64,000 nt of DNA from Orobanche coerulescens (GCA_033398695.1 CM065804.1:41121501-41185500); one strand, 5' to 3'. Positions 10,604 through 23,240 are shown, numbered from the stretch's first letter. The notes: a model not told the origin generated them from the letters alone. Translations and numbers: made by a program.

Positions 10604-12351
10604 ATTAAGAGTTATGTCTGCATTAAGTACGACAGATTAATTAGTGACTCATTTAATTATGTTCTGAGTAAAGAATTAAGGTCTTTTCTATTCTTGTTAC
10701 CCAACTCCCACTATTTTTATCGGAATAACACACTCCCATGTGAAATCCGGAAGTATCATCGCTCTACTTCATAGTGGTGATCGAGTTCTTTATAAATCTT
10801 AATAGAGGGCAACTGAACAGGTTTCTAGTCTATTAATTTTCATAAAGTGGTGTCCAACACCAACCCATCTAATGATTGATTCGATCTTCTTTTTCCCCTT
10901 GTTCACTTCCCTCAACCTATACGGTTTCTATGGTTCGTGAACAAGTTAAGTTTAGACCATCGACGCAAATTAGTTTCACAATTGAGTCTTATCCGGAAAC
11001 CTATCAGGTTTCTAGGGATAAAATTTGCTCCAACCGAAGGCATCCAATGCGCTTCCGGTAATTTATCCATCTTCCCCGAACGACTATCCCGATAACTCGG
11101 AAGCATAGCACATCCGGTTTGGGTTTCAATTTCCCGAAAGCTCGATGGAGGGAAGGAAAATCTTAAAACCTTATAAACTTAATAATTTGTCGTGGGAGAA
11201 TTTTCGCGATTAACGTTACACTTTGCACATTAATCAGTTAAGCATGTTTGTGGCATTCATACAATATGAAAACAACTATTCACAACCTAGTTGCTACCAA
11301 CATGTGGTTCATGGACCGTTCCTAGAAAACAAAAACTCCGTAATCTAATTACAAGTCTTCGTCTTGAATCTTCGTCTTCTCGAAACGGATCTTCCTCCGG
11401 TCTTCGTCATTACATATAAATTTTACATTGAAAATTGCATCCTAGATACAAATATTTCTAGTAAAATAAATAGGCTCAAAACGGCCTTTACAACCCAATC
11501 GAATAAAACGAACGATTCAAAACTAAGTCCACGAACCACGTCCCCATTCAAAAGCATTCATCCAATAAATACTATATAAATGGAAAGCATAGAGATACAT
11601 TGATCCAATCAACAAAACGAACCGATCCAATCGATTCACACAATCGGTAATATGATAATGTTCAAAATAATTCGGTCGACCATAATTATTCCAATTAATC
11701 GAATTTCCCTTGTAAAATGAAATACCACAAATCATTTTAATCATATTAAATCCAATTTAACATGCGGGAGATTAATTTTTAAGAATACACAGAAAAATCG
11801 AGCCGGGACGAAAATGGCCTGCCATGGCCGAGTCACTGCCGGCAGCCTGCCGGCCAGACACGGCCCGTGTCGCCTGACACGGTCGGGTCATGCCGGCAGT
11901 GTCCTAGACATTCCTGCCAGACACGGCGGTGTCACCTAACACCGTCGAGTCACCTACGGAAGCATGCCGGCCAGACACAGCCCGTGTCGCCTGACACGGT
12001 CTGCCGCTTCGGCAGCGGCTGGGCAGATCAGGACACGACCGAGTCACCCAGGACACGGTCGAGTCACTCTCGGCCAGAATGCACCTTTTGACCAAAAAAT
12101 CGTACGACGAGGATTCGGGGCTAGATTTTCGACCGGATATCCAATATCAATATTTTCCGACTTTCATATCTTCAATATAAATCATATTTCCCAGAAATTT
12201 AAGATTTATATTTAGACATAAACTTACGAAAAATACAACTATAACGAACGAAAAACATATACTACGATTATGACTAAAATGATTCCAAATCATTCACCAT
12301 CTAATCAAGCATTCCAAATGCTAATATCGTATATACGATCGCAAGACCTAC
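10604..12351 (-). other. Untranslated leader of copia element B
   Basis: About 1.75 kb between the primer-binding site and the gag ATG with no recognisable protein. It is unusually long for a copia leader. The stretch 11810-12075 is GC-rich and holds repeated GACACGG/CCGTGTC motifs in both orientations. The remainder is AT-rich with no detected structure. Confidence 0.6.
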
Positions 12352-12363
12352 GCTCTGATACCA
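12352..12363 (-). other. Primer-binding site of copia element B
   Basis: The reverse complement is TGGTATCAGAGC, an exact match to the initiator tRNA-Met priming site, one base from the LTR end (CCCAACA, 12365). Confidence 0.92.
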
Positions 12364-12364
12364 C

Positions 12365-12435
12365 TGTTGGGATTCGGGGCCTAAAACGAAGGCCCAGCAG
12401 AAGCGGTAAAACGAAAATTAATTCGATCTGAATCC
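12365..12435 (-). repeat. 5' LTR of copia B, 3'-terminal 71 bp
   Basis: The downstream end of the minus-strand copia LTR, ending CCCAACA at 12365 next to the primer-binding site. The LTR is cut at 12435 by Athila C and resumes at 34990. The 5-bp duplication aatcc (12431-12435 and 34990-34994) proves the two parts were contiguous. Confidence 0.9.
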
Positions 12436-14158
12436 TGATCGACAAAAACTTATCCTAAAAATAGGAGTTTTTGAGTCGCTCGCAAATATATACGAGGTAG
12501 AAGTAGTTTGTAGTAAGTTCTACCAAGGTCTTTTCTCTCGAGGATTGCTCAGCAGGGCTTCGTGTAATATTTTGTATAGATTGCAAGAAATAAATACTAA
12601 AATATTCTAAAATATATTTTTTGGTTTTTAAATGAACTAAATTAAAATGCACTATTTTAATTTAAACTATTTTTAGTAAGACTATTTTTAGTAAGACTAT
12701 TTTTAATAAAACTATTTTTATACTAGACTATTTTTAATGAGACTATTTTTAGTAAGATTATTTTTAACTAGTGAAAATGAATAGAATTAAAATGAGTTGG
12801 GAATTTATAAAATCTAGGGGATTACGGGTTCATTAAATTAGGTTTTTAATTAAGTATCGGAATTGATTTACACGGATATAAAAGAAAAACGAATGTTTAT
12901 CGAGTAACCAACTTTTCACCTCATAACTTTCGTATTCAAAGGTGTCTTAATGACTTTCGCAATCTTAAGATGTTGATAACAAGATTAACACTTGATAGAT
13001 TGAAAAGATATGTTTCCAATTTACTCAACAATCAATCAAGGAGGTTTCATTAGTAGAAATAGGATATGATCAATCTCTATTTAAACCAATTAGTCCTTTC
13101 TAATCAAAATAGTGTAAATCAATTAAATACTCAATATATAACCTAATAGAAATCCCCCTTACCCTAGGAAGAAAGATTAGCTACTCATTGGTTTATATAA
13201 ACAAAAATTATAATAGAAATAATTGATATACATAAAATATATATATATATATATATAAACTTTTAATTACTAGAACTTAATGACAATAGATAAAACTTAT
13301 TTGAATATGATGAATCAAAGTGCAAGAAACAAACTTCAAAATTTAACTTCAAACTTGTTTAAAGGTTACAAGCTTACCAAAATTGAAAGTAAAATACTAA
13401 GTGCTTATTGATCAAGCACTTTTCAATTACAAACTAAATGAAAGAAAAACTTTAAACTAAAAATGAAATACAAAGTAAAGTGAGAGTTCAAAGGAGAAAT
13501 ATCTTGCTAAAAGAAAGGAGTGTTTCTTTGCAAGAAGAGGAGATGCTTTTGCAATGGATGAAGATGTCCTTTTATAGGTGATTTTCAAGAATACAATTGA
13601 TTATTTAATTTGTGGCATCTTTGACAAGTCTTTGGTGTTTGATTCATACTTGATCTTCCTTGCATGTCTTGATTTTCAGATCATTGACTTCTTTCATAGT
13701 TGTTGAGCTCACAAGATGCTAAATATGGAAAATTCCACAAATATCAGCCTGAAAACAGCGATGAAAAATGGCCCAGTTTGCCCCGTGTTGTGCGCCGTTT
13801 TGTGGTGACTCGGTCTCTTCCGGAATACGCGCGAGGACACGGCGCTAAATGCCGGCCGTGTGTGAAACGGCCCAAGACACGGCCCTTGTTGCGCCGTATG
13901 TGAAACGGCCTACATAACACGGTCCATTTTGCGCCGTGTTGTATGGTCATTTTTCCTTGAAAAAATTCCCGTCGTTTGGATTTGATCTTGTTTTCCGTCC
14001 TTTTTGATGCTTCATGTCAGTAATTTGTAAAATAACCATTTTTAGCTCATGTTTGGACATATCTGTAAAATATGTATTTTTAATCACAAATCAGTACGAT
14101 TATGCCCGTAAAAGGAATATTTTGTATATGAATTTTTAGATCAATTATGCACTAATCA
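12436..14158 (-). repeat. 3' LTR of Athila C
   Basis: 1723 bp, beginning TGATTAGTGC and ending GTCGATCA on the minus strand. It contains a tandem series of ACTATTTTTAGTAAG-like units (12665-12775), an AT dinucleotide run near 13235-13258, and a CG-rich cluster of ACACGGC/GCCGTGT motifs at 13775-13940. It supplies the intact reference showing where D split the other copy (13751/13752). Confidence 0.93.
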
Positions 14159-14173
14159 AATACCCCACACTTA
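14159..14173 (-). other. Polypurine tract of Athila C
   Basis: The minus strand reads TAAGTGTGGGGTATT right before the 3' LTR, preceded by TTGAGGACAAGC. This is the usual Athila-type ending. A second similar block lies at 15503-15530. Confidence 0.8.
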
Positions 14174-15769
14174 ATCATTTGCTTGTCCTCAAGTACACCT
14201 CGGATATGGTATGATTGAACGTACCAATAATTTTACCACACCTCAAGGGGTAAATTAGACCAAGTTTTTATAATTTTGTCTAATCTCAAGAAAGTTTCAT
14301 TTTTAAACAAAAAGCATGAATTCATAGAACTCGCCGGATAAGTGTATCGCTCACTCTCAAGTGTATATGGGACATATTTTCGCTCAAGCTTATTTAATGA
14401 AGTGAAAATTTCCATAGGCGTGCAAATCGTCTTTTATCTCTACCACTTGTGTGTGTAACGTTGTGAATCAAAAAGGACTTTAAGGTTGTAATGTCGGCTC
14501 TTTGGTTGGGGTAGAGAAATATGGATAAAGTGACTTGAAACAGAACTTTAGAAAATATTCTGAATCGAGTTTTATCAACTGGTAAGCACTTTAGAAGTTA
14601 TTTAATTAAGCTTTCTATCAATACCCTTATGCTTCGATTTATCTGAGCTCTTTTTCTTGCTTTTCAATCAACCATTTTTTTTCTTTTCTTTTTCCATTTT
14701 TTTTTTGGTTGTTTATTATCTGTTTTACGCGAATGTAAACGATGGGTCACATGAATACACCCGGTTACTAGGATAAAAAACATACACAAGCTGCTTTTAT
14801 GCATACTCATATCTAAGGTAACTGTTTTACGCGAATGTAAACATGGGTCACATGAATACACCAGGTTACTAAGTTCCTAAAAACAGCGGAGTAAATATTT
14901 CCTCCATTTTTTTCAACACTACCAACAATATATCCAATGTCACCACACAATATCTTCATCCTTGTCAAAAATAATTTCTAACTGTTCAAGTATGGGTCAA
15001 AGGATTTATAGCGATGGAAAGCTCAGTATGTGGTTAACAATAGGCAATAAGCTCAATTGGGTTAACGAGGGAATTAGTAATTTTTGGGGTAGGCCGAAAA
15101 AGATTGAAAGGCTAAATAAAAAAAATCGCCTAAAATCACTTTCACTATTTTGCACACTTCGTAGTTTTGAGTAAGATACCAATGCACGTTCTAGAGTTTC
15201 ACAACACAAATAGCGCACTCAATCAAAGGATATTTTTGCATGATAGCAAGTAAACAACAGCTCAAAAGCTCACAAGGTTTTAAATATATATGTTTCATGA
15301 ATTCACACATATTATTTTTTTGATTTTTTTGGAACAATTGAGTTTGACCTTTCATCGAAAATTCAAGTTTAACACATGGTCATTTTACCGCACCAAAATT
15401 TTTATAAACAAGTCTCCCGAGGTGAGTAGTAAGACATATTACAAATTGACTATTGGAGGTAATTTTTTTTTATTATTTTAAAAATTCATATATTTCCGAT
15501 ATCACCCCACACTTTAGAAATAAGCATTGTCCTCAATGTATTGAAAAGATAGAAGAAAAAGGACTCCCCTGTCGTGTGGTACGGTTGATCCTCATAGCAA
15601 TCCCTAAAGAGAACTTTGAAACAAAAGCAGAAAACCATGTTGAAATAAGTTAAATAAATAAAAACAAAATCCATAATTGCAAGAAAAAGAAAAAAAAAAT
15701 ATGCAAACAGTCTAAAAAAGCCAAAAAGAAAAGAAGTCAGAAAATAACACAAAAATAAAAAAAGTAGCA
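14174..15769 (-). other. Athila C 3' untranslated region
   Basis: No protein was recognised. It contains a direct repeat of about 52 bp (14720-14771 and 14822-14871, CTGTTTTACGCGAATGTAAA). It also holds a second polypurine-like block with GAGGACAATG and AAGTGTGGGGT on the minus strand at 15503-15535, about 1.3 kb from the LTR. Confidence 0.65.
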
Positions 15770-16949
15770 CTAAGCCGATGGCCAGGGTGGTGGTGATGGT
15801 GGTCTGATGTCGAAATGCTGTTGAATGCGTGCCATCTGTTCGTCTGTTCTGTCGAGACGATCGTTTACCTTTTTAAGTTCACTTTTGATAACCTCCTGGT
15901 CGTCTCTGATGCAGCCAATCGCCTCCCATATACGACGGAGAAGGGACTGGGACTGGGGATTACGGCTCGGATGGCGGGATTCGGTGGTCTCTCGTGTAGG
16001 GCTCTCGCCGTCACCTCCGTCAGTCGGAGAATGTGCCTCGTCGTCGCGCTGTGCGTCCTCCTCAAATTCGATACCCATTCGGTTACAAGTAGCACACCTC
16101 AATTTGTCCCGGTCTTTAATTACTGTGCGGTCGGCATTTGAGAAGTCAACATCCACCTGCTTGAGTATCAACGTGATCAACCAGGGATAAGGAATGGAGT
16201 GCTTGGGGCTTTTGTTCCTTAGGAAATCACGCATGTGATTGTATATAATACTCCCATAATTCAATCCCTGTATAGCACCTAGCCCATGCACCATTTTATC
16301 CAAAAAGTATAAATCCCCAACTCGTACTTCATTTTTACTACTCGAACGAGGAAGAACATTTGTGCCGAGAAGATATAAAATGAGGCGATGCTGGTCGAAG
16401 AAGGATAAGGTCCCTATCTTCACTCCATCCTTTCGGGAAGGAGTGTACTGGATGTCAAACCGCGCCATGGCACTACTAGTGTTCCACACCGGTCCTTCTA
16501 GGGGATTGAAGGATTTTCTGAAATTTACTTTCTCCCCCTCGTCCAGAGTGTGGAGCGAGTGATTTATCGAGCTCCCGGTGATTGCCACTGGTGTCCCTCT
16601 AACCGTGCTTCGTATAGCGTAGTCATCTTTACGTTTTGCCTCCACGTTGGCGTAGAATTCACGGACCAAATCTCCGTAATAATGATCAGGGAGCTTCAAC
16701 TCATTCTCCCAATGTAGGTGACTGAAGAATTGAGATAGGTTGAATTTATCTTCAACCTCCTGTGCGATATCTCTCTCGACCAGAAGTTTGGAGTGAACTC
16801 GTTGCTCAAACCATTCCGCATTTTCAGCACTTGTAAAGTGTATAGCATCAAAGGTCCTCGTGGTATGCTCTGGTTGAGAATTATCGCTCTCGGTGGCAGA
16901 AGATGATGCTAAAGGGCTGGCTGCCCGGCGCTTGCGAGTCCTGGTTGTC
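15770..16949 (-). CDS. Athila C downstream ORF (putative plant transposon protein), main exon
   Basis: About 393 codons, uninterrupted, in the sense orientation downstream of pol, where Athila elements carry their third (often called env-like) ORF. The middle resembles the plant transposon-protein domain found in these ORFs: YYGDLVREFYANVEAK, STVRGTPVAITGSSIN, LLGTNVLPRSSSKNEVRVGD. The N terminus is basic (TRTRKRRAA). The C terminus has a charged helical segment (VIKSELKKVNDRLDRTDEQMARI) and ends in a proline-rich tail. I see no signal peptide or membrane span, so a true envelope role is not supported. No ATG lies at the frame start. A 3' splice site (TGTGCAG, AG at 16951-16950) precedes it, and a GTAAGT donor at 17325 would join A-T (17327-17326) to G (16949) as the start codon. 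Intact while gag and pol are broken. Confidence 0.75.
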
Positions 16950-17325
16950 CTGCACAATTATCACAAAAAAATTCATTTAAGCATTTCATCGGACACCTTG
17001 TAATCGTGATTTAACAAGCTTCCAATTTCATCAATTTATGGACAAAATCTAACCCCCTGGTACATGAAAGCTTCAAAACTATACGATTAGCAATAGAACA
17101 ATACTAATCTAAGCAAAACACCACGAATTTACAAACTTTCATCATGTAAAATTTTGTAAACCAAAACCATCAAAATTTTGACATAACTTCATTTCAAGTT
17201 ATCAAAATCCTTACATATAATCCAACAAATGTGTTTAATCACGTGAATAAACGTAGCCACATATCCATAAACACAATGAGAATCGAATTCGCAGCAAATA
17301 TTGAAGAATTTTGAAGTAAACTTAC
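16950..17325 (-). other. Predicted intron upstream of the Athila downstream ORF
   Basis: On the minus strand it starts GTAAGT (17325-17320) and ends TTGTGCAG (16957-16950), 376 nt, AT-rich with a T-run before the acceptor. Splicing would assemble the ATG of the downstream ORF from both exons. Inferred from consensus sites only. Confidence 0.5.
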
Positions 17326-17327
17326 AT

Positions 17328-17772
17328 TGTTGCTTGATGACGAATTTCTGAAAAATTCCTAACAAATTTGATGAAAGTAGGTTGATTGAGGTGTTATGTA
17401 TTGAAATAAACTAATCTAAGAAAAAGAAATTAAAAAATTAGGATTTTTAGGGGAGGAGGTCGGAGGTTAGGGTGAGAATGAAATAAGAATAAAAGGCCGA
17501 CTGTGTGTTTAAAAACCCGTCTGCTCACACACGGCACTGGAAACGGTCCATTTTGTGCCGTGTTATGCGCCGTGTCGTACAGTGATATTTGATGGAAACT
17601 AGACACGGCGCTGAAAACGGTCCAGATTAGTGTCGTGTTGTTCGTCGTGTCATACAGCGATTTTTTGTTTTTTTTTTTTTAGAAAATAAAAAAAATAAGA
17701 AAAACAATAAATAAATTGGGTTCCCTCCCAATAAGGGATCGTTTAATGTCATTAGCTTGACAACTTCCTGTT
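17328..17772 (-). other. Spacer between pol and the downstream ORF
   Basis: Non-coding. 17520-17645 carries ACACGGC/GCCGTGT motifs in both orientations, like those in this element's LTR at 13775-13940. Confidence 0.65.
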
Positions 17773-20700
17773 TTAGTCGTGCGACGAATCTTCAAGGGTT
17801 ATGCTCTCTCCTTGAGGAATTTTCTGATTTTCAAAATAAGGCTTTACCCTATGTCCGTTCACCTGAAATGACTCTTTGGTTTGAGGATTTATCAGTCTAA
17901 TTACTCCATATAGAAATACTTCCTCAATCTCGAAGGGTCCCATCCACCGTGATTTTAGCTTACCTGGAAATAATCGCAAACGAGAATTAAATAAAAGTAC
18001 TTTCGTACCTGGTTCAAGGTGCTTGAGGGTAAGCTTCCGGTCATGAGGTCTCTTGACTTTGTCTTTGTAAATCAGAGAGTTCTCGTATGCTTTGTTTCTT
18101 AACTCGTCTAATTCATATATTTGTAGCAGTCTTTCCTGTCCAGCTTCTTTCAATTCCATTGAAACAGCCTTAATTGCCCAATAAGCTTTATGTTCGATTT
18201 CAACTGGAAGGTGACAAGTTTTTCCATAGACTAGACGGTATGGGCTCATTCCCAATGGACTCTTGTATGCTGTTCGGTATGCCCAAAGTGCATCGACCAA
18301 TTTTTCAGCCCAATCTTTTCGAGTTGGGCGCACAGTTTTTTCCAGGATCCCTTTTATTTATCGGTTGCTTGTTTCAGCCTGACCCGACGTTTGTGGATGG
18401 TAGGGAGTTGCAATTTTGTGATTTATGCCATTTTTTGCCATAAGCTTGTCAAATAACTTGTTGCAGAAGTGGGATCCCCCATCACTGATTATTGCCTTGG
18501 GAAATCCGAAACGGCTGATTATGTATTCCTGTACAAACTTAACAATAATATTAGCATCATTAGTATTTGTGGGGATTGCCTCAACCCACTTGGATACATA
18601 ATCGACTTCTAAAAGAATGTACTCAAAATTTCCAGATTTAGTGAATGGTCCCATAAAATCAATTCCCCATACATCAAAAATTTCCACGACCAAATTGATC
18701 GTGAGGGGCATCGCATTTCTTTTTCCGATATTACCAGTTCGTTGACACCTATCGCACTGAACACAAAAATGATGTGCGTCTATAAATAAGGATGGCCAAT
18801 ACAAACCAGATTGGAGAATTTTGTTAGCGGTCTTTCGTCCGCCAAAATGTCCTCCGCAATGAAGTTCGTGGCAAAAGGTTAGTACACTTTGTTGCTCATC
18901 TTCTGGGACACATCGCCTCATGATTTCATCTTTGCATAATCGAAAAAGGCATGGTTCGTCCCAGAAGTAGTTTTTGCATGATGATAAAAACCTTTTCTTT
19001 TCTTGGAAAAAAATGTTAGGTGGGAGCATTTCACAAACAACATAATTCACAATATCTGCAAACCAAGGTACCGAAGAAATTTTAAATAGATTTTCATGTG
19101 GAAAAGAGTCCACAATTTGTTCATGTTTGTTATCTATTTCTTCTGTTAATTTTAAACGAGACAAATGGTCTGCGACCACATTTTCACTTCCTTTCCGATC
19201 CTTTATTTCCACATTAAATTCTTGAAGCATTAAAATCCACCGAATCAACCGAGGTTTCGCTTGTTGCTTTTTCAACAGATGTCGTAAAGCTGCATGGTCT
19301 GAATGTACAATCACTTTAGATCCTACAATATAAGATCTAAATTTATCCAGTGAGAAAACCACAGCTAATAATTCTTTCTCGGTTGTTGTATAATTAACCT
19401 GTGCATCATTCAATGTTAAGCTGGCGTAATAAACCACACGGAGCATTTTATCAATTCTTTGGCCCAAAACTGCACCAACAGCTCGGTTAGATGCATCGCA
19501 CATAATTTCAAAAGGTAAAGACCAATCAGGGGCAATTACGATTGGTGCCGTGGTCAGTTTCTCTTTCAAGGTTTTAAAAGCGTCGAGACAAGCGTCATCG
19601 AAAATGAAGGAAACATCTTTGGTAAGCAAAGTGCAGAGAGATTTACTTATTTTTGAAAAATCTTTGATAAACCTTCTATAAAAACCGGCATGTCCTAAAA
19701 AGCTCCTGATTGCCTTTACATTGTTTGGTGGCGGTAATTTTTGAATGACATCAATTTTTGCTTTGTCGACTTCAATTCCATGATTTGACACCACATGGGC
19801 TAGCACAATTCCACTTTCTGTCATAAAATGACTTTTTTCCCAGCTGAGAGTTAAATAACTTTCAATACAACGTTCAAGTACTTTGGTCAATTTATTTAAG
19901 CAATCATCAAAAGATGATCCAAATAATGAAAAGTCATCCATAAACACCTCAATAGAATCGCCGATCATATATGAGAAAATTGATAACATGCACCTTTGAA
20001 TAGTTCCTGGTGCATTACATAATCCAAAGGGCATTCTTAGACAAGCAAAAGTTCCAAAAGGGCATGTGAATGTGGTTTTCGATTGGTCCTCGGGTGCAAT
20101 TGCCACTTGGTAATACCCTGAAAGGCCATCAAGAAAACAGTAGAATTTGTGTCCTGCAAGTTTATCAAGCATTTGGTCAATAAAAGGTAGAGGAAAATAA
20201 TCCTTTTTGGTGGTGGCATTTAATTTTCGATAATCAATGCACATCCACCACCCGGTTGTTACCCTCGTTGGTACTAGCTCTCCCTTATCATTTTCAATCA
20301 CTGTTATGCCACTTTGCTTTGGCACCACATGTATCGGGCTTACCCATTCACTATCCGCAATTGGATAAATAATTCCCTCAGCTAGCAATTTTAAAATTTC
20401 TTTTTTTACTATCTCTAGCATATTGGGATTTAATCTTCGTTGTGCTTCTCTTCTTGGTTTTTCTCCCTCTTCTAGGATTATTTTGTGCATACATGTTGAA
20501 GGGCTAATTCCCTTACTATCACTCAAACCCCATCCTATTGCCTCTTTGCATTTTTTTAAAACTTCTATTAAAAGAAATTCTTCATCTTTGCTCAATTCTG
20601 CATTAATAATTACGGGTTTTTTATTTCCCTCTTCAAGAAAAACATATTTTAAATGCTTAGGCAATTCTTTAAGCTCCGGTATTTCTTTTTCTTTGCTATC

Positions 20701-22182
20701 CATTAACGACTCCAGACTATCTATCTTAATCCCCTGTAAGAGATTTTCACACACTTCTCCTTCAACTTCTGGGTTAAGCTCTAAACATTCCATTACTTGT
20801 TCCTGTATAATGAGAGTTTCTACAGAATTGTCAATAATATCAACAAAAGCGCACTCCTCATATAAATCATAACTAGGAACAGGGGGCGAATTAAACACAG
20901 AAAATGTCACGGTTTCATTTAACACACTGATGGTTAATTTTCCTCTTTTAACATCAATTATTGTTTCAGCGGTAGCCATGAAAGGTCTTCCCAATAAAAT
21001 AGAATGATCTTTTCCATTTTCTAGACATTGTCCCATTTCTAAGACAACAAAATCTGCTGGAATAATAAGCCCCTCTATGTCTACCAAAATATCTTCGATA
21101 ATTCCAACAGGATAACGAAGCGATCTATCGACCAATTGTAAACATATTTTAGTTGGGCTAAGTTCACCAAGATCAAGTTGCTCAAAAATATATAATGACA
21201 TCAAATTTATACCTGCTTCAAGATCAAGCATACCAGTGGTCTTCTTACCATTTCCCATAGCGATATTTATGATGAAGCTACCTGGATCACTTTGCTTGGG
21301 AGGTAATCGTTGTTGGAGCAATGCAGACATAACCTCTGAGACAATGATTTTTTCTCTATATCCAAACTTCTTTTTATCCGTGAGTAATTCTTTGAAAAAT
21401 TTTCCGTATGCTGGGACACTTTTTATTACTTCCAATAAAGGAAGATTTACATTTACTTTGGACAGCATATCAAAAAAATTTAGAAATTGTTTCTCAAGTT
21501 TTTCATTTTTTTGTCGGCTTGGAAAAGGTATTGGGGGTTTGTATGGATTTGTAGATTTGTGGAGTGTTGGGGTGGGGACTTCTTCTTTAGAATTTTCATT
21601 TGATTCCTTATCTTCGTCCTCATTTCCTGCAATAATTGAAATATCATCATTAGAAGGGGAATCAACTTGATTGTTATAAATCTTACCAGTTCTCAGTGTG
21701 GTGATAGCTTTAGCTTGTTCGGGTTGACTTGGTAACCTCCCTTTCTGGTTATTTTGTAGTTGACTTGCTAGTTGCCCGACTTGAGTTTCGACTCGTTTCA
21801 CTGATGCTTCCATTGCTTCAAATCTTCGATCCGAGTTTTGGATGAATGATTGAAGTGTTTCTTCTAATGAAGGTTTTCTGGGTTGGTTTGAGGGTGACCC
21901 TTGGAATTGGTTTGAGGGCGACCCTTGGAATTGGTTTGGTCTTTGATATGGTTGTTGCAAATTTTGATGTTGAGGAGGTGGTGGTTGTTGGTGATGATTC
22001 CCACCCCAAGAGAAATTAGGGTGATTTCGCCAACCGAGATTATAGGTTTCAGAAAAAGGGTCATTTCTGGGGCGTTGGTAAAAATTATTTAAAGCATTTA
22101 CCTCTTCAAGGTTCGTCGGGGGATTGATGTTGGGTGCATGACTATATTCACCACCAGCGAAAAATACTTCTTGAGATGGCAT
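17773..22182 (-). pseudogene. Athila C protease-RT-RNase H-integrase, one TAA in integrase
   Basis: Polyprotein that copies the element RNA and inserts the DNA. Residues counted from the Met at 22182: low-complexity Gln/Pro region with a doubled NQFQGSPS unit at 80-100; protease at 318-328, where the usual DLGAS reads DLEAG, which is suspect; RT with CIDYRKLNA near 648, FLDGLSGYYQ near 683 and FMDD at 747-750; RNase H from CDASNRAVGAVLG near 895 to NVVADHLSRL near 1005; integrase zinc finger (HELHCGGH.., CDRC) at 1105-1146; integrase core with GIDFMG near 1174, ISDGGSHF near 1232 and the Glu in SGQAETSNR near 1270. A TAA at 18360-18358 follows directly, where relatives have Glu. The frame continues through the C-terminal domain to 17773. 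The rest is open, so only one nonsense change and the protease motif separate it from an intact pol. Confidence 0.92.
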
Positions 22183-23106
22183 GACTGTGGGTGGTTGAGA
22201 AATTCCTTGAGTTGTAAGTCGTTAGACTTGTTTGGTTAGCTCAGCAATTGGCGCAGTGAGATCGCTGGTGGAATTTACTTCATTAGCTCCGACTCTCCTG
22301 CCTCGTGCACTCTTTTGTTGGGAGGATATAGCAAGTTTTTCAAACAAATCAAAAGCGGCTTGCGCCGTTAGTGTTCCTATATCTCCCCCAGCTGCATTGT
22401 CAACAGTAAATTGGCAATTATGAGTTAGCCCATCATAAAAAGTTTGACTCAAACAGTGTAAAGGATAATGATGATGGGGGATGCTAGTAAAAGAGTTTTG
22501 AAACGATCCCATGCTTCAAAAAATTGTTCACCCTCCGATTGCGTAAAAGCTGCAATTTTGGTCCTTAGATCCGCCGTTTTATGATGTGGATAAAATTTAG
22601 ACATGAATTTGTTGCACACATCATCCCAAGTAGCCAATGAATTTGGTGGCAACGTCATAATCCATGTTTTTGCCCGATCCTTTAAAGTGTAAGGAAAACA
22701 CCTCATTTTTAATTGATCCTCGGTCAATTGTTGTAATGGAAAGGTATTGACAACCGAGTAAAAATCACGAACAAAACTTAAAGGATCCTCGTTTGGCATC
22801 CCATAAAAAGATGGGAGTTGGTTGAAATGAATGGATTTCAATTCATAATTTCGTGCTGTCAGGCCAAGTTGTATGCATGACGTTGTTGTACCGATCACCG
22901 GTCTAGCAAAATCTTTCAAAAGTTTGTTGGTCTGCCATATGTTCTTCGTTTGACTTTTCTTCTTGATCGGAAGATTCAGTGTTTTCTTCTGTCAAAAATT
23001 CTCCTTCACTGCTAATATCTTCCAGGCTATCTCCAACTCGATAATCGGGATGAACGTTTTCGTTGTATGGTACCAAAGTTCTTGCAAGAGACCTACGGCC
23101 CTGCAT
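22183..23106 (-). pseudogene. Athila C gag with two frameshifts and one stop
   Basis: Capsid protein. ATG at 23106-23104 (MQGRRSLARTL), then an acidic N terminus. The frame breaks near 22912 and resumes as FARPVIGTTTSCI. The retrotransposon gag domain follows (NEDPLSFVRDFYSVVNTF, LRCFPYTLKDRAKTWIM-like, WDDVCNKFMSKFYP) at 22800-22590. A second frameshift near 22470 leads into QTFYDGLTHNCQF and DAAGGD-like sequence, then a TAA at 22224-22222, after which the same frame runs into pol at 22182. Pro-pol is therefore in frame with the end of gag, as a single polyprotein, apart from these lesions. Confidence 0.88.
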
Positions 23107-23240
23107 AGACTAGAAAACAGTTAAGCGCACCTTATGTGAAAAAAGATTGAGAACAAGAGGAATAAAAGATGGAAAAAATAAAGAAAGATTAAATCACAAG
23201 ATATAAATAAAAGTATACAAAAATTATATTTGGCCTAAAA

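Noticed and set aside
15770..16957. Calling the Athila downstream ORF a true envelope gene
   Set aside because: No signal peptide, membrane span or cleavage site is visible. Only its position is env-like.
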